DNA from: JACCXM01 sp046328335 | GTDB lineage: Bacteria > Chloroflexota > Chloroflexia > Thermomicrobiales > UBA6265 | Direction of reading: 5' to 3' | DNA length: 64,000 bases | NCBI GenBank assembly: GCA_046328335.1 | Contig: JAXLWU010000014.1 | Coordinates: forward strand, 1-64,000 | Shown here: one piece after another, positions 52,263-60,249 of the stretch | Numbering within the stretch: position 1 is the stretch's first letter | Layout: each line of letters opens with the position of its first letter | The notes under the pieces: generated by a model | What the model was told of the DNA's origin: nothing | Databases searched by the model: none | The model's input: only the letters and a program-made list of their open reading frames with translations | Made by a program: the position numbers and the translations under genes

Positions 52263-55040
52263 TCACTGGCTCCGTCGCCGGAGAGAGAAGGCGACGGCCG
52301 CGAACGCAACCAGCATCATGATGGCGGTGATGGTGGAGGCGATCAGCCCGAGCCGGAGCGGCCAGGGGTCGTAGTGGAGGACGACGGTGTGCGTCCCGGC
52401 GGGGAGTGGTACCCCGCGCAGGGCGTGATCGGTCGGCAGGATCGGCACGTCCACGCCATCGACAGAGGCCCGCCAACCTGATTCGTACACCTCGCTGACT
52501 ACCAGCAGCCCCGGTGTGGCGGCGTTCGCCTCGATCTCGATCCGATCGGGCGCGTAGTCGGTCACCAGCGCCAGTTCATCCGCACCCGCGGGTGGTGCTT
52601 CGCTAACCGGTGGCGCACCTTCGACGAGCGCGGTGCGGAAGGGATCGACGGCGCCGCTGGTGAGAAGGGGCAGCGCCTCACCCCGCGCCACCGGCCGGAT
52701 GTCATGAACGATCCAGGCATGCCGGGGAGTCGTCGTGCGCTCGTAGACGGCGGCGAGGGGGCCGCGGAAGACCTCGCGCGCTTGCGCGGTCAGCGGGAGG
52801 AGATCGTCCCGGTCCGGGGGGATCGCGCCATCGACGACGAGATAGCGCACATCGAGCAGATCGAGCAGCGGAGAGGTCAGCCCGGCGGGGAGCAGAAAGG
52901 CGGTGTGATAGTCCTGCGGACCGCCGTTGAGCGCGTCCATGAACTCGACATACCGCGAAAGTTGCAGCGGGTTGTACCCCTGGACATCGTAGAGCCCAAG
53001 AAAGATCGGGCGTCCGTTGACGAGCACCGCTTCCACCGCGGGATCGAAGCGGCGTCCCATGTAACTCTCACCGGCGTTCTGTCCCTCGCCGTAGCCGAAT
53101 CCGGCGTACCCCGCGTAGCGGAACGGTCCGTCCGCCGCCAACCGCGATTGCAGGAACTCCCCGGCGCCACCCGGATCGCTCGTGCTCGTCGCCGTCTCCA
53201 GGGCGAGCTTCTCTGCCGGGTCGGGATGCCAGCGCGCTTCCCAATAGGCGCTCTGGGGCCAGCCGAGCCACGATCCGGTCAGTTCCAGCCCCGTCGGCAG
53301 GACGAAGATCACCGCCAGGATCAGGACCGACATGGTCCGCGTCAGCGTCTCCGAGGCGAGAATCGCGCCGCTGTGAACTGCCTTCACTGACTGGCGCGAA
53401 GAGGCAACCGGCCGTGGATCCTGGAATGGCCGCCAGCCGGACGCGGATGGTCCTCCCGGCGCTGCCACAATGATCGCGACCAGTACCGTGGTGACCGTGG
53501 CGGCGAGGAGGGGAGGCCAGCCGAGCGACAGATCGAGCCGGGACAGCGCAGCGGCCGTGATCAGGAGCAGGAGCAGGGGCAGAACCACCACCGGGAGCAA
53601 ATAGCGCCTCCCGCGCCACTTCGGTAGCGATTCGATGGCGGCGCCACTGAGGACGGCCGGCCCGATCGCGGAGAGCGCGACGGTGCGCCAAGCGTCGTGA
53701 TCGTGGAACTCGCGGTAGCGCGGGATCAGATAGAAAACCTGGTGCAGCGGCGTCGTCTCCAGGGTCAGCAACCAGGCGATCAGGGTCAGCGCCGCGAAGA
53801 AGGGCACCGCAAAGCGGCGGGTCGTCAGGAGCAACGCGAGCGCGAAGAGGATCACCACCGCGCCGCCCGGCGAAACCGCGCGCACGTGATAGCCGGTCCC
53901 TTCGCCGAGCACCTGGGTCAACAAATACCAGAGTTGCCACGGCGGATTGAGCACCCCCGCGTTCCCGAGGCGGCTGTAATCGCCGCCGGCGAGATTCGTT
54001 TCGGTGTTGACGATGAGCCGGGGCAGGATCCCCGCCGCGCCGAGGGCGAGCCCGAGCGCCGGTATGGCCATCGCCGTGGCGCTCGCCGCGATCAGTCGCG
54101 AAACGACTCCGAACGGAAGTGAAGGAATAGATCGGGCGCTGGTGGACGATCGCACGCGACGATGCCCCCTCTCCCGTCGAGCCGGGAGAGGGGGGAAGGG
54201 GGGTGAGGGAACGTGCCCCGGCGGATCGAGGAGACCGCGGTATCCGGCGTACGCGGCTGGCAGCAGGACGGCGTAGAGCCAGCCCTCCCCCGCCCAGCCG
54301 CCGAGCATCTGGCTCACCGCCAGACCACCCAGGGCCCAGGCGGCGAGGCGCGGCCGCCACGCATCGGCGCGAAGCGCCAATTCGATCCCGAGCAGCGTCA
54401 GCGGCACCCAGGTCGCGAACTGGCCGAAGATCAGGCAGCAGTAGGTGTTCCAGTGGAGAAACGGACCGACCGCGTAAACCGTCGCCGCGATCAGGCTCGC
54501 CAGCGATCCCATGCCGAGGACGCGGGTCAGCGCGAAGGTCGAGAACGCGGCAATGGTGACCTGCACCGCGACCATCGACTTGAACGCGGTGGTGGCGGAG
54601 AAGAGGGCAAAGAGGAGCATCGCCGGGAAGTACATCCAACCCGATTCCGGATCCCCCGCGAACGGCGCGCCGCTGAAGAGATGCGGATTCCAGCCGGGAA
54701 CGGCCAACTGGCGAAGTTGCTCCCCGAGGAAGTGGTACCAGGGCAGGAAGAAGGTAAAAAGATCGAGCCGGGTCAACCAGTTGTCGAAGGCGAGGCGGTT
54801 GCTGACGGCGAGGAGGAGGAGCAGCGCCAGAACGGCGAGCGCGCGCCCGTCGGTGAACCACCCTTCCCGGCCAGACGGCGACGATTCCGATACCGACTGG
54901 TCGGATTGAACGGAAACGACGCCCGGGGCAGGCACTGCCGCGGCAACCGGTGATTCCCAGCGGCGACGGGGGCGCTTCCCCCCCGGCTCCCGACTCCCGA
55001 CGCCTGACTCCTGACTCAACCGCTTACGCCTTGCGGGCAA
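52263..55040 (-). CDS. YfhO-like multi-pass membrane protein
   Basis: Up to 925 residues. A dozen or so membrane helices are spread over residues 60-600, with the loop FTFFLPWYHFLGEQLRQLAV near residue 95 typical of YfhO/GT-C proteins. A large extracytoplasmic C-terminal domain follows (VVSEVYESGWRASVDG near residue 850) and a final helix. YfhO proteins put glycosyl groups on wall teichoic or lipoteichoic polymers in Firmicutes. The first 40 residues are encoded by repeat DNA (54984-55018), so the true start may be TTG 55040, TTG 55019 or a later GTG. A family B hairpin at 54164-54209 is translated in frame inside it. Overlaps the methyltransferase gene by 17 bases. Confidence 0.8.
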   Translation of the reverse strand: MPARRKRLSQESGVGSREPGGKRPRRRWESPVAAAVPAPGVVSVQSDQSVSESSPSGREGWFTDGRALAVLALLLLLAVSNRLAFDNWLTRLDLFTFFLPWYHFLGEQLRQLAVPGWNPHLFSGAPFAGDPESGWMYFPAMLLFALFSATTAFKSMVAVQVTIAAFSTFALTRVLGMGSLASLIAATVYAVGPFLHWNTYCCLIFGQFATWVPLTLLGIELALRADAWRPRLAAWALGGLAVSQMLGGWAGEGWLYAVLLPAAYAGYRGLLDPPGHVPSPPFPPLPARRERGHRRVRSSTSARSIPSLPFGVVSRLIAASATAMAIPALGLALGAAGILPRLIVNTETNLAGGDYSRLGNAGVLNPPWQLWYLLTQVLGEGTGYHVRAVSPGGAVVILFALALLLTTRRFAVPFFAALTLIAWLLTLETTPLHQVFYLIPRYREFHDHDAWRTVALSAIGPAVLSGAAIESLPKWRGRRYLLPVVVLPLLLLLITAAALSRLDLSLGWPPLLAATVTTVLVAIIVAAPGGPSASGWRPFQDPRPVASSRQSVKAVHSGAILASETLTRTMSVLILAVIFVLPTGLELTGSWLGWPQSAYWEARWHPDPAEKLALETATSTSDPGGAGEFLQSRLAADGPFRYAGYAGFGYGEGQNAGESYMGRRFDPAVEAVLVNGRPIFLGLYDVQGYNPLQLSRYVEFMDALNGGPQDYHTAFLLPAGLTSPLLDLLDVRYLVVDGAIPPDRDDLLPLTAQAREVFRGPLAAVYERTTTPRHAWIVHDIRPVARGEALPLLTSGAVDPFRTALVEGAPPVSEAPPAGADELALVTDYAPDRIEIEANAATPGLLVVSEVYESGWRASVDGVDVPILPTDHALRGVPLPAGTHTVVLHYDPWPLRLGLIASTITAIMMLVAFAAVAFSLRRRSQ
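54164..54209. repeat. CCCTCTCCC hairpin inside the YfhO-like gene (family B, copy 5)
   Basis: GCCCCCTCTCCCGTCGAGCC then GGGAGAGGGGGGAAGGGGGG and TGAGGG. It is read in frame as PSPPFPPLPARRERGHRR within a loop between membrane segments. Confidence 0.78.
54984..55018. repeat. short GACTCCTGACTC-type tandem repeat
   Basis: About five degenerate 8-base units (CTCCCGACTCCCGACGCCTG then ACTCCTGACTC). It covers the 5' end of the YfhO-like gene. Confidence 0.6.
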
Positions 55041-55734
55041 CGACGACGTTGTGGCTGCACAACGCGCGCAAACCCGGTGTGGCCTCGACAGCGCGTTCGA
55101 GCGCCGCGGCGAGACCGAGCAGCCGTCGCGGGGTGAACTCCGGCATCAGCCCGAGCCGCTCCGCGCGCTTGACCCGCGCGCCCGCCGCGGTCAGGCCGCT
55201 GACCAGTTCCGCCAGCGGCACCAGGCGCTCCGCGCCGTTGTCCTGTGGCACCCGTTTCATGAGCAGCGGCCAGTACGGGTTGAGCGGATTGTGATCCCAG
55301 ACCACGATGTGACCGCCGGGCCGGGTCACCCGCACCATTTCCGCGAGGGTCTGTTGTACCAGCGCCGGTGCGGCGATGTGGTGCATCACCGCCACGCAGT
55401 AGGTGGTATCGAACGACCCGTCGGGAAAGGGGATGTTGTCGCCGCTCGCCACCACTGTTTCGAGATCGGGCCGCCGCTGCCGCAATTGCGCCAGCATCTG
55501 CGGAAAGGGATCGAGCGCAACAACAGGCATGCCGCGATCGGTCAGCCGTTCCGCCAGGAGTCCGGTCCCGGCGCCGACGTCGAGCACCCTGGTCCCCGGC
55601 GCGTGGCGGAGCAGGTAGGCCGCGCGGCGGTTCAGATAATGCTCAATGACGTGCGGGGCAAAGACGGAATCGTAGACGTCGGCGACGTCGTCGAAATTGA
55701 CCTGATCATTGGGCGTCGCCGCGAGATGGCTCAT
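55024..55734 (-). CDS. SAM-dependent class I methyltransferase
   Basis: 236 residues. Motif I VLDVGAGTGLLAERL, post-I VALDPFP, the motif IV-like FDTTYCVAVMHHI and RPGGHIVVWDH are all present. It is middle of a three-gene operon: its ATG overlaps the glycosyltransferase stop by 4 bases, and its stop overlaps the YfhO-like frame. It probably modifies a lipid-linked sugar or polyprenol intermediate used by its neighbours. Confidence 0.88.
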   Translation of the reverse strand: MSHLAATPNDQVNFDDVADVYDSVFAPHVIEHYLNRRAAYLLRHAPGTRVLDVGAGTGLLAERLTDRGMPVVALDPFPQMLAQLRQRRPDLETVVASGDNIPFPDGSFDTTYCVAVMHHIAAPALVQQTLAEMVRVTRPGGHIVVWDHNPLNPYWPLLMKRVPQDNGAERLVPLAELVSGLTAAGARVKRAERLGLMPEFTPRRLLGLAAALERAVEATPGLRALCSHNVVVARKA

Positions 55735-56525
55735 CGCCGTCCTCTGGACATCGCTGCCTGTTCGCCCGCCGGGAGTGCGGGGAACGGCAGCGACGGCGCG
55801 GCTGGCCGGTGGTTACGGCCGAGGGTGCGCAGGCGGAAGCCGAGCACGAAGGCGATCATCCGGGCGCCCAGCATCGCGGTCTTGCGGGGATCTCCCGTCA
55901 CTGACGAAACCCCAACCCGCGGCAGATAGTTGACGGGCACTTCCACCCAGCGCGCGCCGGAGGTGATCACCCGCAGCATCAATTCCGGGCCGAAGTGGGA
56001 CCCGCCGACGCGCAAGTGCGGCAGTAATGTGCGGGCAAGGGGGCGGGTGAGCAGTTTGTAGGTGCAGCCGACATCGCTGAGGTGGCTGGTATTGAACAGG
56101 ACCTCGATCATCTTGGCGACGGCCCAGTTGCCCCATTTCAGGCCGAGCCCCATATTGGCCCCGCCCCAGATCAGCGCCCGCGTGGTGCGGGTACCGAAGA
56201 CGGCATCGCAATCGGCGCTATAGGCGAGCAATTTGAGAACATCACTGGGGAGAAAGGTACCGTCCGGTTCGGCGAGAACGAGCAGGTCGCCGGTCGCCTC
56301 GGTCAGGCCGCGCCGCGATGCCCAGCCATACCCCTGCCGGCTCTCGAAGACCTGCCGGGCCGCGGTCTGGGCGACCTCTTCGGCCGTTCCCGGCTCCGCA
56401 TTGTTGTTGACAACGAGGACTTCGTCGACGACCCCGGTGGCGAAGAAGCCCTCGATCGCGGCGCGAATCGAATCGCGTTCGGCGTAGGTCATCAGGATGA
56501 CCGAAACGGACTTCCCGTTCCACAC
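55731..56525 (-). CDS. GT2-family glycosyltransferase (dolichol-phosphate mannosyltransferase-like)
   Basis: 264 residues. A Rossmann-like GT-A domain starts SVSVILMTYAERDSIRAAIE, with LVVNNNAEPGT, and a DxD equivalent in LAEPDGTFLPSDV. FGTRTTRALIWGGANMGLGL and the C-terminal VPVNYLPRVGVSSVTGDP are typical of polyprenyl-phosphate glycosyltransferases. No membrane helices are predicted after the catalytic domain. It is first gene of the operon with the methyltransferase and YfhO-like protein, so it likely makes a lipid-linked sugar donor for the last enzyme. Confidence 0.87.
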   Translation of the reverse strand: MWNGKSVSVILMTYAERDSIRAAIEGFFATGVVDEVLVVNNNAEPGTAEEVAQTAARQVFESRQGYGWASRRGLTEATGDLLVLAEPDGTFLPSDVLKLLAYSADCDAVFGTRTTRALIWGGANMGLGLKWGNWAVAKMIEVLFNTSHLSDVGCTYKLLTRPLARTLLPHLRVGGSHFGPELMLRVITSGARWVEVPVNYLPRVGVSSVTGDPRKTAMLGARMIAFVLGFRLRTLGRNHRPAAPSLPFPALPAGEQAAMSRGRR

Positions 56526-56812
56526 CTGACGGTTTCCTCCTCAGCCGCAGGTTGCTCCAGGCACGGCCTGGGAATGGGCACGAGCGGCGAACCGTATTGT
56601 ACGTTTGCGCGTCTCGATCCCGTTGAGACCGCGGTTGAGATCGAGCCGCCCGTGCTGGTGACTTCCCTGCACAGGGCATGCCAATCAACAGAACGCGATC
56701 ACGGTGCGGACCGCGGCATGGCAAGCGGCGCGGCGCGGGATGAGGCATCCTTTACGGCAGTGAGCCGGATCTCGCCCGGCACATCGCGGATACGGGAAGG
56801 GATTGGACAGGG

Positions 56813-57274
56813 ATGACCCCGGAAGAGAGACTCGCGGAACTCGGTATCGAACTGCCCGAGGTGGGACCATACGCCAATCCGGCGATGACCGCCGGGGTGA
56901 TCACCGGCAATCTGCTCTATCTCTCCGGGGCAACCCCGCCCGGCTTCTCCGGTACGCCGTGGAAAGGACGCGTCGGCGAGACCTACACGGTCGAGGAGGG
57001 TTACCAGGCGGCGCGGGAGTGCGCGATTCAGCAGATCGCGATGGCGAAATCGATCCTCGGCGATCTGAGCCGCGTGGTGCGGGTGGTGAAAGTGCTGGGG
57101 ATGGTCAACTGCACGCCCGGCTTCACCCAGACGCCGCAGGTGATGCATGGCTTCTCCGAGACGATGCACGCCGTCTTTGGCGAGCGCGGCGTCCATGCCC
57201 GTTCGGCGGTTGGGCTCCAGGCCCTTCCTGGTGATGTGCCGGTCGAGGTGGAGACGATTTTCGAGATTTCCTGA
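56813..57274 (+). CDS. RidA/YjgF-family protein lacking the usual arginine
   Basis: 153 residues. The trimeric RidA-like fold is evident from NLLYLSGATPP near residue 33 and ARSAVGLQALPGDVPVEVET near residue 128. In RidA the corresponding loop (ARLPKD) carries the arginine that binds the imine/enamine substrate. Here the position reads QALPGD, so imine deaminase activity is doubtful, and a Rid2-7-like branch is more likely. It is convergent with the cysteine-rich gene and separated from it by a family B hairpin. Confidence 0.82.
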   Translation: MTPEERLAELGIELPEVGPYANPAMTAGVITGNLLYLSGATPPGFSGTPWKGRVGETYTVEEGYQAARECAIQQIAMAKSILGDLSRVVRVVKVLGMVNCTPGFTQTPQVMHGFSETMHAVFGERGVHARSAVGLQALPGDVPVEVETIFEIS

Positions 57275-57290
57275 CCTCGCTCCGAGAAAG

Positions 57291-57329
57291 CCCCTCTCCC
57301 GCCTGGCGGGAGAGGGGTTGGGGAGAGGG
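57291..57329. repeat. CCCTCTCCC hairpin, family B, copy 6, between convergent genes
   Basis: CCCCTCTCCCGCCTGGCGGG then AGAGGGG and the tail TTGGGGAGAGGG. Perfect stem; could terminate both flanking transcripts. Confidence 0.8.
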
Positions 57330-57331
57330 CC

Positions 57332-57919
57332 CTATCCCGCGCTAAACGCGCCGCCGTGGCTATCGTCAGCGGGCCGCGCCCGCCAGGCGCCACGCGCGTC
57401 GGAACCCTCACTGCCGCGCCGCGCCGGTTCCTCCGCGCAGCAACCGCTGGGATCGGTCTGGCAGCAGGTCGACCCGGCGGCGCAGCAGTATTCGCCGCTT
57501 TCGTCCTTGCAGCAGACCGGAAAACCAGTCTTGCAGCAGCCGCCGATTTCCGCCGGGCAACAGTTGGGATACCCGGTATCGCAGATTCCTTCCGAGCCTT
57601 CGTCAAAGGTGTCGCAACAGACGATGTTCGAGCGGTGCGCGTAGCCGTCCGACTCGCAGCAGACAGGGTAGCCCGCGGGCGCGCACCCCGCGCCGGTGCT
57701 CTTCCCAGCGTCGCAGCAGACCCGCTTCTTGGGGCAGGTGATCGTGACGCCGCCGACCGTCGTGCAGCGGTGCTTCTTGGGCTTCTTGCTTTTCGCATCC
57801 GTGTCGAGCGTCGTGATTGCGGAGAGACCGAGACCTCCCGCCACCAGCGCCAGCGCTGCCCGCCGCGTTCCCGTGCGATTCATCCGTTGCACCAGGGTAT
57901 CGAAACGTTGACCGTCCAC
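57332..57919 (-). CDS. exported cysteine-rich protein with GTRRA leader
   Basis: 195 residues from GTG 57919 (GAGGAGG upstream). The leader MDGQRFDTLVQRMNRTGTRR then AALALVAGGLGLSAITTLDT has the same FD, M, GTRRA and hydrophobic layout as the protein at 51107. About ten paired-cysteine motifs follow (for example ICDTGYPNCCPAEIGGCC and FPVCCKDESGEYCC) with irregular spacing. The last 35 residues (EEPARRGSEG...AFSAG) lack Cys and may be derived from repeat-adjacent DNA. Function unknown; probably a disulfide-rich exported protein. Confidence 0.78.
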   Translation of the reverse strand: MDGQRFDTLVQRMNRTGTRRAALALVAGGLGLSAITTLDTDAKSKKPKKHRCTTVGGVTITCPKKRVCCDAGKSTGAGCAPAGYPVCCESDGYAHRSNIVCCDTFDEGSEGICDTGYPNCCPAEIGGCCKTGFPVCCKDESGEYCCAAGSTCCQTDPSGCCAEEPARRGSEGSDARGAWRARPADDSHGGAFSAG

Positions 57920-58272
57920 GGTTGCCTCCTCGCGATCACTACCGCTCCACGGAACCCGGTCTGCCTGGGGGACACGAGGCGGATCAGCGCGAGTCTCCTG
58001 TCTTTCCGTCCGATCCCGTCGCCTGAAGTGCCACCATCAAATCTGACCTCTCCTCGAGACTAACGGTTTGCTACGCCAGGGGCACCCGTACAACGTACGA
58101 GTTTCCTGATGCATCCGTGACGCGCTGGCAGGACGTCATTGCGAGCGGATGCGAGGAATCTCAGCGTTCGCCGCGCGTGAAGGAATTGCCGTCAGACCGG
58201 CATCGTGATGACACGATGAAGCCGCGCCAGATCGCGCGGCTTCGAGCACTGGTACAGAGATTGACGCGTTAC
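57920..58272. other. 353-bp intergenic region
   Basis: Apart from the family A repeat at 58132-58214, I see no gene or recognisable site. Confidence 0.5.
58132..58214. repeat. interspersed inverted repeat, family A, copy 8 (divergent)
   Basis: GACGTCATTGCGAGCGGATG then CGAGGAATCTCAGCG on the left and CCGGCATCGTGATGACACG on the right. Confidence 0.6.
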
Positions 58273-58677
58273 CTACCGCGCAGTCGCCTCCTCGGCGTCG
58301 AACTGCTGCTCCCGGAAGGCCTCGATGTTCTCGCGGACGTCGTCCGGAATCTGCAATTCGCGGTACGGGTTGCAGGCGGCGGGATCGTCCGGGGTCGGGC
58401 AGATGGGGAAGTCCTGCTGGGCCTGCCACTCGAGAATGCGCTGGCGGGAGGGCGGGTTGTAGTCGCGCTGTTCCATCTGCTGCACGAGGGCTTTCGCCTC
58501 ATGCTCGTCGCAGGCGCGGTCCTTGCTCAGCCACTCCACCAGTTCGTCCCGGTCGAGGAAGTGGTGGGCGACCATGGCGAAGGTGAGACGGCCGTAATGG
58601 CCGATGTCCTCTCCGCGCTCCAGCGCATCGAGCAGGTGGGTCATCATCGGGCTTTGCCGCAATTCGTCCAGGGCCAT
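58273..58677 (-). CDS. hypothetical protein, acidic, helical
   Basis: 134 residues from ATG 58677, with GAAAGGACCGGCTCC upstream. The sequence is mostly helical and charged: MTHLLDALERGEDIGHYGRL, then FLDRDELVEWLSKDRACDEH and EAKALVQQMEQRDYNPPSRQ. A short Cys/Pro segment (PICPTPDDPAACNPY) precedes an acidic tail. The N-terminal part, with GHYGRLTFAMVAHHFL, hints at a DNA- or ligand-binding helical bundle. I do not recognise a family. Longer upstream frames run through a family B repeat and are not credible. Confidence 0.7.
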   Translation of the reverse strand: MALDELRQSPMMTHLLDALERGEDIGHYGRLTFAMVAHHFLDRDELVEWLSKDRACDEHEAKALVQQMEQRDYNPPSRQRILEWQAQQDFPICPTPDDPAACNPYRELQIPDDVRENIEAFREQQFDAEEATAR

Positions 58678-58803
58678 GGAGCCGGTCCTTTCGACTTTCG
58701 CCGCTAGGCGATCAAATGTTCTAACGCAACGTTTGCAACTTGTGTGCCGCGGAAGAGAGGTACGGCCGAAATCGGGCCTGGGATGCCGATGAGGCCGCCA
58801 AAG

Positions 58804-58844
58804 GCCCCTCTCCCGCCAAGCGGGAGAGGGGTTTGGGGTGAGGG
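58804..58844. repeat. CCCTCTCCC hairpin, family B, copy 7
   Basis: GGCCCCTCTCCCGCCAAGCG then GGAGAGGGG and the tail TTTGGGGTGAGGG. Lies downstream of the ABC ATPase gene. Confidence 0.8.
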
Positions 58845-58940
58845 CGGGCGCGGCGAGACCGCCTTGCCTTCCCTTGTCAGGTCGAGCCGAGAGAATCGTG
58901 GGATGCGGAAGCCACTCCAAGGGTTCCCTCTGAGTCGCGA

Positions 58941-60029
58941 TTACTCCCGGATCGCCATCCCCATGTCCGCCGTGAAGAGGTGCATCTTGTCCGGTTGGGG
59001 AGAGAGCCAGACCGTGCTTCCGGGGGCGGGGAAGCAATCGGGCGCGGTCGTGGCGACGAATCGGTTCCCCCCGGCGCTGGCGTAGACGACATTGAGCGAA
59101 CCCATCGGTTCGACCACGTCGATCCGCGCTTCCGTGCCGCGGCCAGCGGCGGTGGCAACCGTGAGATCCTCCGGGCGGAAGCCGAGCACCACATCACCCG
59201 TCCCCGCCTGCCGCGCCGCCGATGCCAGCCGGGGTGGTAGCGGCACGCGCATGCCATCCGCGATCATCTGGAGCACCCCCTCGTCCTCGCGCAGGGCGCC
59301 GGAGACGAGATTGATCGCCGGGCTGCCGAGAAAGCGGGCGACGAAGGTGTTGGCCGGGGCGTTGTAGACCTCCAGCGGCGTGCCGATCTGCTGCACCTGT
59401 CCATCGTGCATGACCGCCAGCCGGTCGCTCAGGGTCATCGCTTCCGCCTGATCGTGGGTGACGTAGACAACGGTGCCCTGGACGCGGCGAAAGAGGAGTT
59501 TCAACTCCGCGCGCATCTGGGTGCGGAGTTGGGCGTCGAGATTGCTCAGCGGCTCGTCGAGGAGGAAGGCTTTCGGGTTGCGGGTCAGGGCACGGCCGAG
59601 CGCCACCCGCTGCCGCTGACCGCCGCTCAACTCCCGCGGCCGGCGATCGAGCAGGTGATCGATTTCGAGGAGACGCGAGGCTTCCGCCACGCGCCGCGCG
59701 ATTTCGTCGCGCGGCATGCCGCGCACTTCCAGCCCAAAGCCGATGTTCTGGCGGACGGTCATGTGCGGGTAAAGGGCGTAACTCTGGAAGACCATGGCGA
59801 TATCGCGCGCGCCGGAGGGGACGGCATTGACCACCTTGCCGTCGATGCTGATCAGTCCCGCCGAGGGGTCCTCCAACCCGGCCAGCATATTGAGCGTGGT
59901 CGACTTGCCACAGCCGCTGGGACCGACCAGGGTGAGCAGCTCCTGATCGGCGACGGTCAACGTGAGATCGCGCACCACGGTCTGGGCGCCGAACCGCTTG
60001 CTTACCCGGTCGAACGTAATCTCAGCCAC
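58941..60029 (-). CDS. sugar-type ABC transporter ATP-binding protein (UgpC/MsmX-like)
   Basis: 362 residues: an ABC domain with Walker A GPSGCGKST near residue 35, the ABC signature LSGGQRQRVALGRAL near residue 133, Walker B FLLDEPLSNLD and the H-loop THDQAEAM. The C-terminal TOBE/OB regulatory domain (residues 240-355, VLGFRPEDLTV) is typical of carbohydrate importers. It is last of the importer block on the minus strand, separated from the permease by a repeat element. Whether it is specific or shared with other sugar importers is unclear. Confidence 0.93.
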   Translation of the reverse strand: MAEITFDRVSKRFGAQTVVRDLTLTVADQELLTLVGPSGCGKSTTLNMLAGLEDPSAGLISIDGKVVNAVPSGARDIAMVFQSYALYPHMTVRQNIGFGLEVRGMPRDEIARRVAEASRLLEIDHLLDRRPRELSGGQRQRVALGRALTRNPKAFLLDEPLSNLDAQLRTQMRAELKLLFRRVQGTVVYVTHDQAEAMTLSDRLAVMHDGQVQQIGTPLEVYNAPANTFVARFLGSPAINLVSGALREDEGVLQMIADGMRVPLPPRLASAARQAGTGDVVLGFRPEDLTVATAAGRGTEARIDVVEPMGSLNVVYASAGGNRFVATTAPDCFPAPGSTVWLSPQPDKMHLFTADMGMAIRE

Positions 60030-60048
60030 GAGGATTCCTCGCTACGTA

Positions 60049-60249
60049 GAGACGGCAAGTCGGCAAGACGGCGAGTCGAGAAGGCGAGCAGTCGAGCAGT
60101 CGAGGAGAAGACGCCGAGGATCGTTGCATCCAATTCGCGTCATCATGCGTTTCTTGCCGACTTGCCGTCTTGCCGTCTTGCCGTCTTGCCGTCTTGCCGT
60201 CTTGCCGTCTTGCGGTCTTCTCGACTCCTCGACTCCTCGCCTTCTCGTC
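60049..60249. repeat. tandem-arm inverted repeat (family D, copy 4), abutting a stop codon
   Basis: The left arm carries GGCAAGTCGGCAAGACGGCG-like and GTCGAGCAGTCGAGGAG units. A core of about 45 bases (60115-60150) follows. The right arm has about seven CTTGCCGT units, then CTCGACTCCTCGACTCCTCG. Its right edge touches the stop codon of the permease gene at 60250. Confidence 0.8.

Noticed and set aside
58678..59037. Upstream extension of the hypothetical gene at 58273
   Set aside because: The extension is encoded by a family B repeat and by the antisense of the ABC ATPase gene end, so ATG 58677 is the credible start.
60150..60215. Regular CTTGCCGT octamer array considered as a CRISPR-like array
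   Set aside because: Units are 8 bases, contiguous and without spacers. No cas genes are present.
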